A model generated the notes under the pieces. It had not been told where the DNA came from. It worked only from the letters and a program-made list of their open reading frames with translations, and did not search any database. Below are positions 26,849 through 33,216 of a stretch of 33,216 nt of DNA, in pieces. Source of the DNA: Bacteroidales bacterium (lineage in GTDB: Bacteria > Bacteroidota > Bacteroidia > Bacteroidales > UBA1402); assembly GCA_017446025.1 (NCBI GenBank), contig JAFSRR010000058.1, positions 1 to 33,216 of the forward strand. The letters are read 5' to 3'. The translations under genes were made by a program, and so were the position numbers. Position 1 is the stretch's first letter. Each line of letters begins with the position of its first letter.

Positions 26849-26878
26849 TTAGTACACCCTCTTATCTATTTTAGTACA
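26849..26878 (-). repeat. Direct repeat TGTACTAA upstream of the efflux promoter, possible operator
   Basis: The 8-mer TGTACTAA occurs twice on the minus strand (26871-26878 and 26849-26856), 22 bp start to start, or about two helical turns. Both copies are preceded by G and one further base. The proximal copy lies about 18 bp upstream of the -33 element. Same-face spacing is what a dimeric activator such as a response regulator would bind. No regulator gene is adjacent. Confidence 0.4.
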
Positions 26879-27811
26879 TCACTCTATTTTCCCCCATAAC
26901 CGGTCGCAACGCAGGCGACCTGTGGTCCTGTCCTTGGACCAGACCACACGACCGGCTATGCCGATGATGAAGTCGTCCGGCACGAATCCCCAATGTCGGC
27001 TGTCGTTGGAGTTGGCGATGTTGTCACCGACAAAAAAGTAGTAGTCATGCTTGAATACATAAACCCGGCAAAGACTGTCGCCCAGCAGCGCTGTATCTCC
27101 CCGCATGAGGCAAGGCCGCCCCGTTTCGTATTCCACCAGATAACCGTAGGCTCGCCAATGACGAGGAGTCAGCACAATCGTGTCGCCGCGACGGGGCACA
27201 TAAAGCGGGCCAAAGTCATGCACCGTCCACGAGGTGTCGATATTCCTCAGCCAGCCAGGATGCAGAAAACGGGAACCGATGTCCTCGTTGCTCATCTGCG
27301 AAAAATCCGCCTGGCGCCCCTCATCGCCCATCAGGTAGCGGGATTCATGCATATCCACAGCTTCGACATGTAGCGTCCGCTCGAGTCTCGTGTTCCAGCA
27401 CCAGCCGTCGCGAAGACCCACCGTATCGCCCGGGCAGCCCAGGCAACGCTTGGCATAGACCTTGTCCCATTTGAACCCGATGCGGCGGTTTTGCCAGCCA
27501 TAGGGATGATTGAACACGGCCACCTGGCCGGCCTGCAGGCTGCGACGCTCTTTCCTGCGCTCAAACACCGGCAGTTCACCACCTTCATAATCCGCATCAC
27601 TGTAAAAACGCGCTCCCAGTTCGCGCTTGTCCACCCCGATGCGGTCGCCCGGCAACAGCGTGGGCTCCATCGAAGAAGTAGGGATGGTGAACACCTCGTA
27701 GAGGTTCATACGGCACAGTCCTCGCAACAGGAACAGCGTCAAGCCGGTCATAGACAGCAGCACCGCCCAGTAAAGGACATTGCCCAGCAGTTTGCGCATT
27801 TTTGGTTTCAT
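26879..27811 (-). CDS. lepB: Signal peptidase I
   Basis: A 310-residue inner-membrane serine protease that removes signal peptides from exported proteins. One N-terminal membrane helix (about 10-30) precedes the catalytic domain. The nucleophile is S47 in IPTSSMEPTLLPGD, the general base is K121 in VYAKRCLGCPGD, and the last conserved box is GDNIANSNDSRHWG near the C-terminus. A large insertion lies between the lysine block and that box, as in many Bacteroidetes enzymes. It overlaps the upstream O-antigen-ligase-like gene by 4 bp (ATGA) and is the last gene of the NVEALA operon. This position suggests it may be an accessory signal peptidase for the products of this operon, although a housekeeping role cannot be excluded. 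Confidence 0.92.
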   Translation of the reverse strand: MKPKMRKLLGNVLYWAVLLSMTGLTLFLLRGLCRMNLYEVFTIPTSSMEPTLLPGDRIGVDKRELGARFYSDADYEGGELPVFERRKERRSLQAGQVAVFNHPYGWQNRRIGFKWDKVYAKRCLGCPGDTVGLRDGWCWNTRLERTLHVEAVDMHESRYLMGDEGRQADFSQMSNEDIGSRFLHPGWLRNIDTSWTVHDFGPLYVPRRGDTIVLTPRHWRAYGYLVEYETGRPCLMRGDTALLGDSLCRVYVFKHDYYFFVGDNIANSNDSRHWGFVPDDFIIGIAGRVVWSKDRTTGRLRCDRLWGKIE

Positions 27812-29586
27812 GGCTCAAGAATATATATTTCCGCTTCGCGTTTGAGTTCACGCACGGCGGGAGAATCGATACGGGGCTCGTAGCCTGCAACAATGGCTGC
27901 CATGCGGGCCGCCTGTCCTGCCAGGCCCTGCTCCCTGTAGAGGCGAAGCAACAGACTGAGCGGATACACGCGCCCCGGCACACGACAGAATGCACGGCGA
28001 TAGCTCTCCTCGGCCAAAGCCGTATAGTGCTGCGCACTGTCGGGGACAGCCACGGCCAGAGAGCGGTAGCAGTTGCCCTGCACATTGAGAAACATCGGGT
28101 CGCTGCTGCAACGAATGCCCTGCTCAAGCACTTCCAATGCCCGGCGATGGTCGCCCGTCAGGTGCAACGAGCGGCCGTATTCGAAAAGTATGCCCGTGTG
28201 ACGGGGCTGTTCCCTGAGCAAAGCCGGATAGTGTTCCACCACCAGTTCGTAGTCACCGCCGCTGTACCAGACACGCAAGTTGCGCCACTGATCCAGGGTC
28301 GCTTCACGCTGCTTTTCGCGAGGCAGGAAGTTCCCGGCCAGCCACCACACGCAGACAAGTATCAGCGCCATGCTGACAAAAGAACGGATCTTGGCGCTCC
28401 GAAACGGTCGCAATGAGCACCCCGCCGACATGGCAAGAAACAGCGTCAGCATCCCACGAAAAACAGGCAGGGCAAAGGGATACGAAAATAAAGAGAAAAC
28501 GCAAAGGGCCACCAATCCGGCTCCTGCCGGGCTACGACGGCAGCACAAACGATATGCGGCAATCACTGTCAGACAAAGCATCATCAGCAGGGCCGGAAGC
28601 CCCGACTCGACTCCCGTCTGAAGGTATTCGTTGAAGGCATATTCCGGGCAGCCTGCCAGGTTCGTCTCACTCACATCCTGCAGACCAGACAAAAAGGCGT
28701 CCGACTCCGCATCCCACGAAGGGAGACGGCGGGCGAAAAACGCCTCTTGAGCACGGCCATAGGCCCCTGCATAGTTTCCAGGCCCCACGCCTGTCCATAG
28801 ATTGTCGGCCATGATGCGCAACGATATGCGGTCGATATACAGCCGGCCAGCCGCCGATCGGGGTTTGAGTTGCCAGCCGCCGATGGCAAGCACCACGACA
28901 AGGGCCGCCGTGGCAAGCAGGGACAACCACTTTCTTTTTCCGGGAAAGCGTTGCCGCATATCCGACCCCCTCAGACGTTCACGGAGGGGAGGCAGCAGCA
29001 TGACAGCCGCCGCAAAGGCAAAAGCCGTCCAGGCAGCACGGCTCAGCGTGGCAGGCAACAGCACTATGCATGCGAAAAGCGACGACAAAACCCACAAGGA
29101 GAAGGCAGCAAAAAGCCATTGTCCGGGCGATGAAGGGCGCGATACAGGTCCGCTACTCCATCTCCGGAGCAACCACGACAACAATACGGCGGCCGTCACA
29201 GCCAACAAACCGCCCAGCGGACCGGGGTTCTTCAAGCTGCCCGTAAATAGATACAGACTATGGTTGGAAACGGCCTGGCCCATAATCTGACGCATACTGA
29301 CCCACGACTCATGCGAGCCGACAAGGGCTATGGCAGCCACGACCAGGACTTCGGACAGAGATTCCCGAGACAGGAAGGCGTTGGAGCGTAGGGGCACGCG
29401 CGACAGCATGTAAAAAAGGCAGCGCAACACCACGTACAACGCACCATCAGCCCACAAACGGGCCACGGCAGCAGGGTCGGCACTGTCGGGATGCAGCACG
29501 GCCGATAGCCAGCGCCAGCACAGCAACAGCGCATAAAGCACATCCACCGAAAAGACAGATTCAAGCCAACGCCCTTTGTTTGTCAT
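27808..29586 (-). CDS. O-antigen ligase/polymerase-like membrane protein with C-terminal TPR region
   Basis: A 592-residue inner-membrane protein. About ten to twelve hydrophobic segments fill residues 10-420. The Wzy-C (O-antigen ligase) hallmarks are present: GSLKNPGPLGG (116-126), LSRAAW (181-186) at a membrane edge, and a periplasmic stretch with GVGPGNY (266-272) and FNEYLQTGVESGLP (318-331). Residues about 440-565 form three to four TPR-like helical pairs (for example HTGILFEYGRSLHLTGDHRRALEVL). Family members join or polymerise glycans, or in some cases glycosylate proteins, using lipid-linked donors. No other glycan-synthesis gene is nearby, so a lipopolysaccharide role is not supported by context. 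It begins 39 bp after the propeller-regulator gene and overlaps lepB by 4 bp. Confidence 0.8.
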   Translation of the reverse strand: MTNKGRWLESVFSVDVLYALLLCWRWLSAVLHPDSADPAAVARLWADGALYVVLRCLFYMLSRVPLRSNAFLSRESLSEVLVVAAIALVGSHESWVSMRQIMGQAVSNHSLYLFTGSLKNPGPLGGLLAVTAAVLLSWLLRRWSSGPVSRPSSPGQWLFAAFSLWVLSSLFACIVLLPATLSRAAWTAFAFAAAVMLLPPLRERLRGSDMRQRFPGKRKWLSLLATAALVVVLAIGGWQLKPRSAAGRLYIDRISLRIMADNLWTGVGPGNYAGAYGRAQEAFFARRLPSWDAESDAFLSGLQDVSETNLAGCPEYAFNEYLQTGVESGLPALLMMLCLTVIAAYRLCCRRSPAGAGLVALCVFSLFSYPFALPVFRGMLTLFLAMSAGCSLRPFRSAKIRSFVSMALILVCVWWLAGNFLPREKQREATLDQWRNLRVWYSGGDYELVVEHYPALLREQPRHTGILFEYGRSLHLTGDHRRALEVLEQGIRCSSDPMFLNVQGNCYRSLAVAVPDSAQHYTALAEESYRRAFCRVPGRVYPLSLLLRLYREQGLAGQAARMAAIVAGYEPRIDSPAVRELKREAEIYILEP

Positions 29587-29625
29587 TGTTAGAAGTCCTT
29601 TATCTTGAACAAAGCAAGCACCACT

Positions 29626-31194
29626 TTACTGTAATTTACGCGCTTTCTTCAACCTGGCGTTCAAATAAGCATTCAATTCACGAACGGAACCAAGATTCAA
29701 ATGATCACATAGGCGCTGCTTGCCAGTATAGACCGTCCTGGTTTTTATTTTCAATAAATATGCCAAATCCTGAGTTTCAAATTCTTTCACCATCAAGAGA
29801 TACAGCAACGTCTTGTCCATTACGGTCAGTTCCTTGTCCTCTGCCTGGGCAAACGAAGTCGGCATATTACTCTCAAAGAAACGCAGGAAATCCTTTCTCG
29901 TCTCTAAATGCAGCAATTTCGACAATGAATTGATCCTGTCATTAACAGGATAGCGCTGATTGTAGATTTCACTTACCTTTGCTTGGATCTCTCTCAAAAA
30001 ACCATTCGGCAGAAAGGCTTCCACAGAAACAGAATCCGGCGTACCCGGTTTATTGATTCGATATAGGAAAAACGACCCTACAAGCAACACTATCGGTAGC
30101 AGCAACAGCCACTCCCTTCCATTGTGGGAAACGGAAGAAGCCCCCTCCACAGCCGATGGATAATCTTTCCACTTCAGATTAGCCTTGACTAAGACATGGC
30201 TCTTCTGGCTATTATAAAAGAACCAATAAAAAGTGTTGTCATGAACAGCCAAAGGTATCCCATTCCTTCCCTCTGTCGGAGAATATAAAACAATTTCCCC
30301 GGTTTGTTGATTCAAAAAATAACAATAGTAACTATTGCCACATTCGAATCCCAAAAACAAAATATCTCTTCCCTCCAGAAAGGACAAAAAAACGACTTTA
30401 CCCTGCCTGGACAGTCTTTCAGGGAAATACGGTCTCGCGAATGAGCTCACTGTTGTCAGGCTGCTGTCATCGGGCCAATTATCACCAAAGTCAAGCTGAT
30501 ATCTCATCTCCGCCCCGTCCTTGTCGATACGATACAATGCTGGCTGCATACAAGGCATATACAAAACCTCGTCATCCACCTTTTGCAAAGACGGCACATG
30601 AGAAACCATGTTAAGACACCTCAATTCAGACGGGACTTCAATCAAACTTTTCTGAGTCCTTCCCCACTGGTCGATAATGCTGATGGAACGAGAGTTCTCG
30701 TTAAAGGCATCCAGAACAAGGTAATCATCCATAGAAACAAAACCACCTGTGAAACCCGACAGTTCAAGAGTATTTAAATACTGGCCATCCATGGAGTAAT
30801 ATCGGATTCCGACATCGTCCAGAATTAAGATTCTATTGTGTTCACAATCGACCTCGAAATCATTTATGGCTACATAGTCCTGCACTCCGAGACCGGCATG
30901 ATGGAAGACCTGCTTCAGTTTTCCATCAAGATGATAGATATATAAGTTTCTGTTCGTATCTCCATCGACAAAACAAAGTAAATTGTTTTGAAGCCGACAC
31001 ATGGAGACACTGTTGAAAGAAAACTCCATCGGAGGTTCCTCCATATCGACAAGCGACACTCTCGTCGAAACATCGTCAATGGAACACACGGGGACACTGT
31101 CATGAATTTCAACCGACACCCGCAGCGGTACGGCCGATACAGTTAGCGGCAAACATCCCAATAGACAAATGAGAAGAAGCCTTTTCAACTTCAT
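29626..31194 (-). CDS. Membrane-spanning beta-propeller sensor with C-terminal helix-turn-helix (putative)
   Basis: A 522-residue protein with an unusual layout. Residues 1-21 are a signal peptide (ending TVSA), or possibly a short lipoprotein signal (LLGC). Residues about 25-350 show repeated strand patterns of the 6-bladed propeller type (such as NRNLYIYHLDGKLKQVF and NRILILDDVGIRYYSMDGQY). Residues 361-380 form a strong membrane helix followed by basic residues. The remaining 140 residues end in a helix-turn-helix-like segment (about 456-500, LTVMDKTLLYLL...FETQDLAYLLKIKTRTVYTGKQRL) resembling LuxR-type DNA-binding regions. Predicted topology is sensor outside, regulator inside. The start at 31194 gives a clean signal peptide and an 11-bp gap from the NVEALA stop; an earlier ATG at 31233 would overlap that gene. 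The gene is richer in A+T than its neighbours. Ligand and target are unknown. Confidence 0.72.
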   Translation of the reverse strand: MKLKRLLLICLLGCLPLTVSAVPLRVSVEIHDSVPVCSIDDVSTRVSLVDMEEPPMEFSFNSVSMCRLQNNLLCFVDGDTNRNLYIYHLDGKLKQVFHHAGLGVQDYVAINDFEVDCEHNRILILDDVGIRYYSMDGQYLNTLELSGFTGGFVSMDDYLVLDAFNENSRSISIIDQWGRTQKSLIEVPSELRCLNMVSHVPSLQKVDDEVLYMPCMQPALYRIDKDGAEMRYQLDFGDNWPDDSSLTTVSSFARPYFPERLSRQGKVVFLSFLEGRDILFLGFECGNSYYCYFLNQQTGEIVLYSPTEGRNGIPLAVHDNTFYWFFYNSQKSHVLVKANLKWKDYPSAVEGASSVSHNGREWLLLLPIVLLVGSFFLYRINKPGTPDSVSVEAFLPNGFLREIQAKVSEIYNQRYPVNDRINSLSKLLHLETRKDFLRFFESNMPTSFAQAEDKELTVMDKTLLYLLMVKEFETQDLAYLLKIKTRTVYTGKQRLCDHLNLGSVRELNAYLNARLKKARKLQ

Positions 31195-31205
31195 GTGTGG
31201 CAACA

Positions 31206-31457
31206 CTATTGGGAGATGATGTTTGTTGGACATACATCACTACCACCATCACGGCACAGCACAGATGTTAGCGAATAGACAACCACCTTATTGCCCGACG
31301 GAGGCGTCTCATCCTCGGTAAGAGCCACCACATTGAGTGCGGCCAGAGGGTTCTTTGGCGTTACTGTCTGATAACGGACGAGTGTGTAAACCGACAGAGC
31401 AGATACAGACAAGAGCATCAATAGTCCTGAGAACATCATTTTCTTTCTTTTCATCAT
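31206..31457 (-). CDS. NVEALA-family small exported peptide
   Basis: An 83-residue precursor. A basic start (MMKRKKMM) and a hydrophobic segment (about 9-27) form an export signal or membrane anchor. NPLAALNVVALTEDE (36-50) is a recognisable variant of the family signature, with NVVALTE in place of NVEALA-x-E. The mature part is short (about residues 51-83) and has only two cysteines, C68 and C76, which could form a disulfide. The function of this Bacteroidetes family is not established to my knowledge. It is the first gene of the operon, with its own promoter and the propeller-regulator directly downstream. The start may also be the second ATG (31454) or M7 (31439). Confidence 0.75.
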   Translation of the reverse strand: MMKRKKMMFSGLLMLLSVSALSVYTLVRYQTVTPKNPLAALNVVALTEDETPPSGNKVVVYSLTSVLCRDGGSDVCPTNIISQ

Positions 31458-31480
31458 ATATGATTTGTTATTGTTCGCGC

Positions 31481-31511
31481 CGAAGTTAACATATATTTCT
31501 CATGTTTCAAA
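31481..31511 (-). promoter_or_regulatory. Promoter of the NVEALA operon
   Basis: On the minus strand TTTG (31508-31511), a 19-bp spacer and TAACTTCG (31481-31488) match the Bacteroidetes consensus with one mismatch in the -7 box. The predicted start near 31474 leaves a leader of about 17 nt. Confidence 0.5.
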
Positions 31512-31529
31512 ATAAATCAATTGAGAAAT
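31495..31529. promoter_or_regulatory. Inverted repeat around the -33 element, possible operator
   Basis: ATTTCTCA (31495-31502) and TGAGAAAT (31522-31529) form perfect 8-bp arms, 27 bp start to start. One arm lies between the -7 and -33 elements and the other just upstream of the -33. A dimeric DNA-binding protein here would affect transcription directly; the regulator encoded by the second gene of the operon is an obvious candidate. The arms are A/T-rich, so chance occurrence is possible. The rest of 31458-31567 shows no other feature. Confidence 0.4.
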
Positions 31530-31567
31530 CTTGTGTATCAAATTCTTATTCCATTCTTTTCTTGCTT

Positions 31568-33216
31568 TCACCACCATATTTGGCGGCCATTCTCGTAGGT
31601 AAAGATGCGCTCCTCCCGGCCCTCACTAAGATTGCGTAGCCAGTAGAGTGCTCCAGCCGGAGCCTTGAAGACCAGAGAGTCGCATGTGGCCGTCTGGCGT
31701 CCCGCTGAAATCCATGTATGGTCGAAATACATCAATTCGTACACATCACCGGGAACTATGCCGTTGGCATCGGTGCGGGATATGCAGTGAACAAACGCCA
31801 CCTTCGCTGACGGTGACAGTGGCAGCGACACACCAGCCCACTCGCGTAGGGTGGCATAGCTCAACGCATCACCATCAAAAAGAGACCGCACCGATGAGGT
31901 GTCTTCCGAAGCTGACCACAGTCGCTGCCCATCAAGCCGCGCACCGGAAGCATCGTGCAACGACAATTCGCCCACCTGCGCCCGTCCAGGGCTTACAAGC
32001 CGCCAGTTTCTATAAGATGCCAGACTGTCAGGCACGCTTATCACATTATAGTTCAAGTCAGGATTAGCCTCCGAAAACTCATATACCGCCAATGCATCTT
32101 CGAACGATGCATCACGAGCCGCTTCAACTCGGCAACCCGTCAAGGCGTCCGCCCAGCGCGTCTTGGCATAGGTAAGCGGATACTTGCGCGTCATAGCTAT
32201 CGTCTGGCAGACAGACGATGGGATATAATCCCGCTTTCGGCCACGGTTGTCGAGCAGGAAGGGACGACCAAGACTATACATTTTGTCTCCAGAAAACGCC
32301 ACCAGCAGGTAGACCGCCCCACGGCCCATATCACGGAAGCGGGCGCGGCCCAGATGTACACGGGCACAAGACACCGGCTTCCATGTCCGGTCGTTGAACA
32401 CGGCCAGGTAGGCATGGCGGACACCCAGCGGGCAGCGCGCTGATACATCCATCACCTCCACATACTGTGATGTCACATCCTCGGTAAAGGGGTTTAAGAA
32501 GGTTTCAGGAATATACTCTCCCTTACCCGGGCGAGGTGTGCGATGGCGCGACCATGTGCGGCGCAGCACTTTGGCAGCACGCGGATAGTGTGTATCGTGG
32601 CTTACGCCATGGAGGCACTGCGCATCGAACAGCACACGCCAATAATGCGAGCTGCTGCGCGTGGGCCAGAAGGGCACATAGTCGATAGTGCTGGGGATGC
32701 CCGCACCACGCATGGTCGCCACATCGTACATACAATTATCCTCACATTCGAAGGTATAACTGCGACCATCGGGAAGGGTCAGGTAGGGCATAAACGGCTC
32801 GTCACGCTTACCCACTATGGCTCGCAGTGCCTGACGGAGTTCTGAAGAAGAAGTCTGCACATGGCTGTAGCGATTGGTCCATGACGACAGTTCGCGCCAA
32901 TACCTGTCGGACGAGTCCAGTGCAGCAGGCAACGGCTCGCAGCCCACACGGTAAGGAAGCAGATATTCGCAGAAGTCTTCGAAGCAGCAATCCTGTAGCC
33001 AACGGCAACTGCGCCACTGGGCAAGTCGGTCGTCAATATGGGATATCAGGAATTCGGCTGTAAGAGACTGGACATCCTCTGTCGCGGGATAATCCACATT
33101 CTTTCCTTTCTGCCCGGGTATCTGCCAAACCACGCGCTTTACGGCGTTGGTCATGGTTGGATACATAGTGTCAATGGCCGCGATGTAGTCCGACATGCCA
33201 GAGCCCGACAAACTGC
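31568..33216 (-). CDS. Transglutaminase-like protein, N-terminus cut by the window edge
   Basis: At least 548 residues; the frame is open to the right edge, so the true start and any signal peptide are missing. The first in-frame start-like codon in the window, a TTG at 33211, is preceded by another sense codon. Counting from it, a transglutaminase-like (papain-fold) core lies at about 150-200: ECEDNCMYDVATMRGAGIP (155-173) carries the probable nucleophile C156 (or C160), and SSSHYWRVLFD (186-196) carries H189 and D196. The region from about 250 onward is rich in beta strands and may form Ig- or sandwich-like domains. Such proteins in Bacteroidetes are usually exported; their substrates are mostly unknown. 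It lies upstream of the NVEALA gene on the same strand, with a separate promoter between them. Confidence 0.7.
   Translation of the reverse strand, partial: SLSGSGMSDYIAAIDTMYPTMTNAVKRVVWQIPGQKGKNVDYPATEDVQSLTAEFLISHIDDRLAQWRSCRWLQDCCFEDFCEYLLPYRVGCEPLPAALDSSDRYWRELSSWTNRYSHVQTSSSELRQALRAIVGKRDEPFMPYLTLPDGRSYTFECEDNCMYDVATMRGAGIPSTIDYVPFWPTRSSSHYWRVLFDAQCLHGVSHDTHYPRAAKVLRRTWSRHRTPRPGKGEYIPETFLNPFTEDVTSQYVEVMDVSARCPLGVRHAYLAVFNDRTWKPVSCARVHLGRARFRDMGRGAVYLLVAFSGDKMYSLGRPFLLDNRGRKRDYIPSSVCQTIAMTRKYPLTYAKTRWADALTGCRVEAARDASFEDALAVYEFSEANPDLNYNVISVPDSLASYRNWRLVSPGRAQVGELSLHDASGARLDGQRLWSASEDTSSVRSLFDGDALSYATLREWAGVSLPLSPSAKVAFVHCISRTDANGIVPGDVYELMYFDHTWISAGRQTATCDSLVFKAPAGALYWLRNLSEGREERIFTYENGRQIWW

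Noticed and set aside
1..33216. CRISPR arrays, insertion sequences, prophage genes and tRNAs
   Set aside because: No regularly spaced repeats, transposase or integrase motifs, or cloverleaf-forming segments were found in the intergenic regions, which are all short.

Overview
The window looks like a chromosomal segment of a member of the Bacteroidales with a fairly high G+C content (well above 50% over most of its length, judged by eye). Four things point there: promoters with the Bacteroidetes -33/-7 pattern (TTTG, about 20 bp, TAnnTTTG) in front of several transcription units; a fused MurF-alanine racemase gene; a serine palmitoyltransferase gene of the type Bacteroidetes use for sphingolipids; and an NVEALA-family peptide gene. 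The genus cannot be fixed from the sequence alone. No tRNA, CRISPR array, insertion sequence or phage gene was found; rRNA genes may start just left of the window.

Layout. (1) 1-414 is non-coding. It holds two consensus promoters in tandem, both reading left out of the window, possibly towards an rRNA operon, and the terminator of the next operon. (2) 415-5731, minus strand, is an L-fucose operon: fucI (isomerase), fucP (proton symporter), an aldo/keto reductase and a zinc alcohol dehydrogenase. (3) 5878-9335, minus, is a GSCFA-domain protein translationally coupled to the MurF-Alr fusion (peptidoglycan). (4) 9469-15645, plus, is dxs (isoprenoid precursors), trkA and trkH (potassium uptake), then a lipoprotein GH28 pectinase. 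(5) 15766-17847, plus, is serine palmitoyltransferase, a strong terminator, and a short-chain dehydrogenase that could perform the next step of sphingolipid synthesis. (6) 17876-26778, minus, is a tripartite efflux operon in the order outer-membrane channel, adaptor lipoprotein, RND pump, second RND pump, behind a consensus promoter and a direct repeat that may be its operator. (7) 26879-31457, minus, is the most unusual part: an NVEALA peptide, a membrane protein predicted to carry a periplasmic beta-propeller and a cytoplasmic helix-turn-helix, an O-antigen-ligase-like membrane protein with a TPR tail, and a signal peptidase I. (8) 31568 to the right edge, minus, is a transglutaminase-like protein cut by the window end.

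Region 7 is the best candidate for an undescribed system. It groups a small exported peptide, a possible one-component transmembrane sensor/regulator, a polymerase/ligase-like membrane protein and a leader-processing peptidase in one tight operon. Its first two genes are visibly richer in A+T than the rest, and its promoter carries an 8-bp inverted repeat straddling the -33 element. A peptide-signalling or surface-modification circuit is a reasonable inference, not something the sequence proves.
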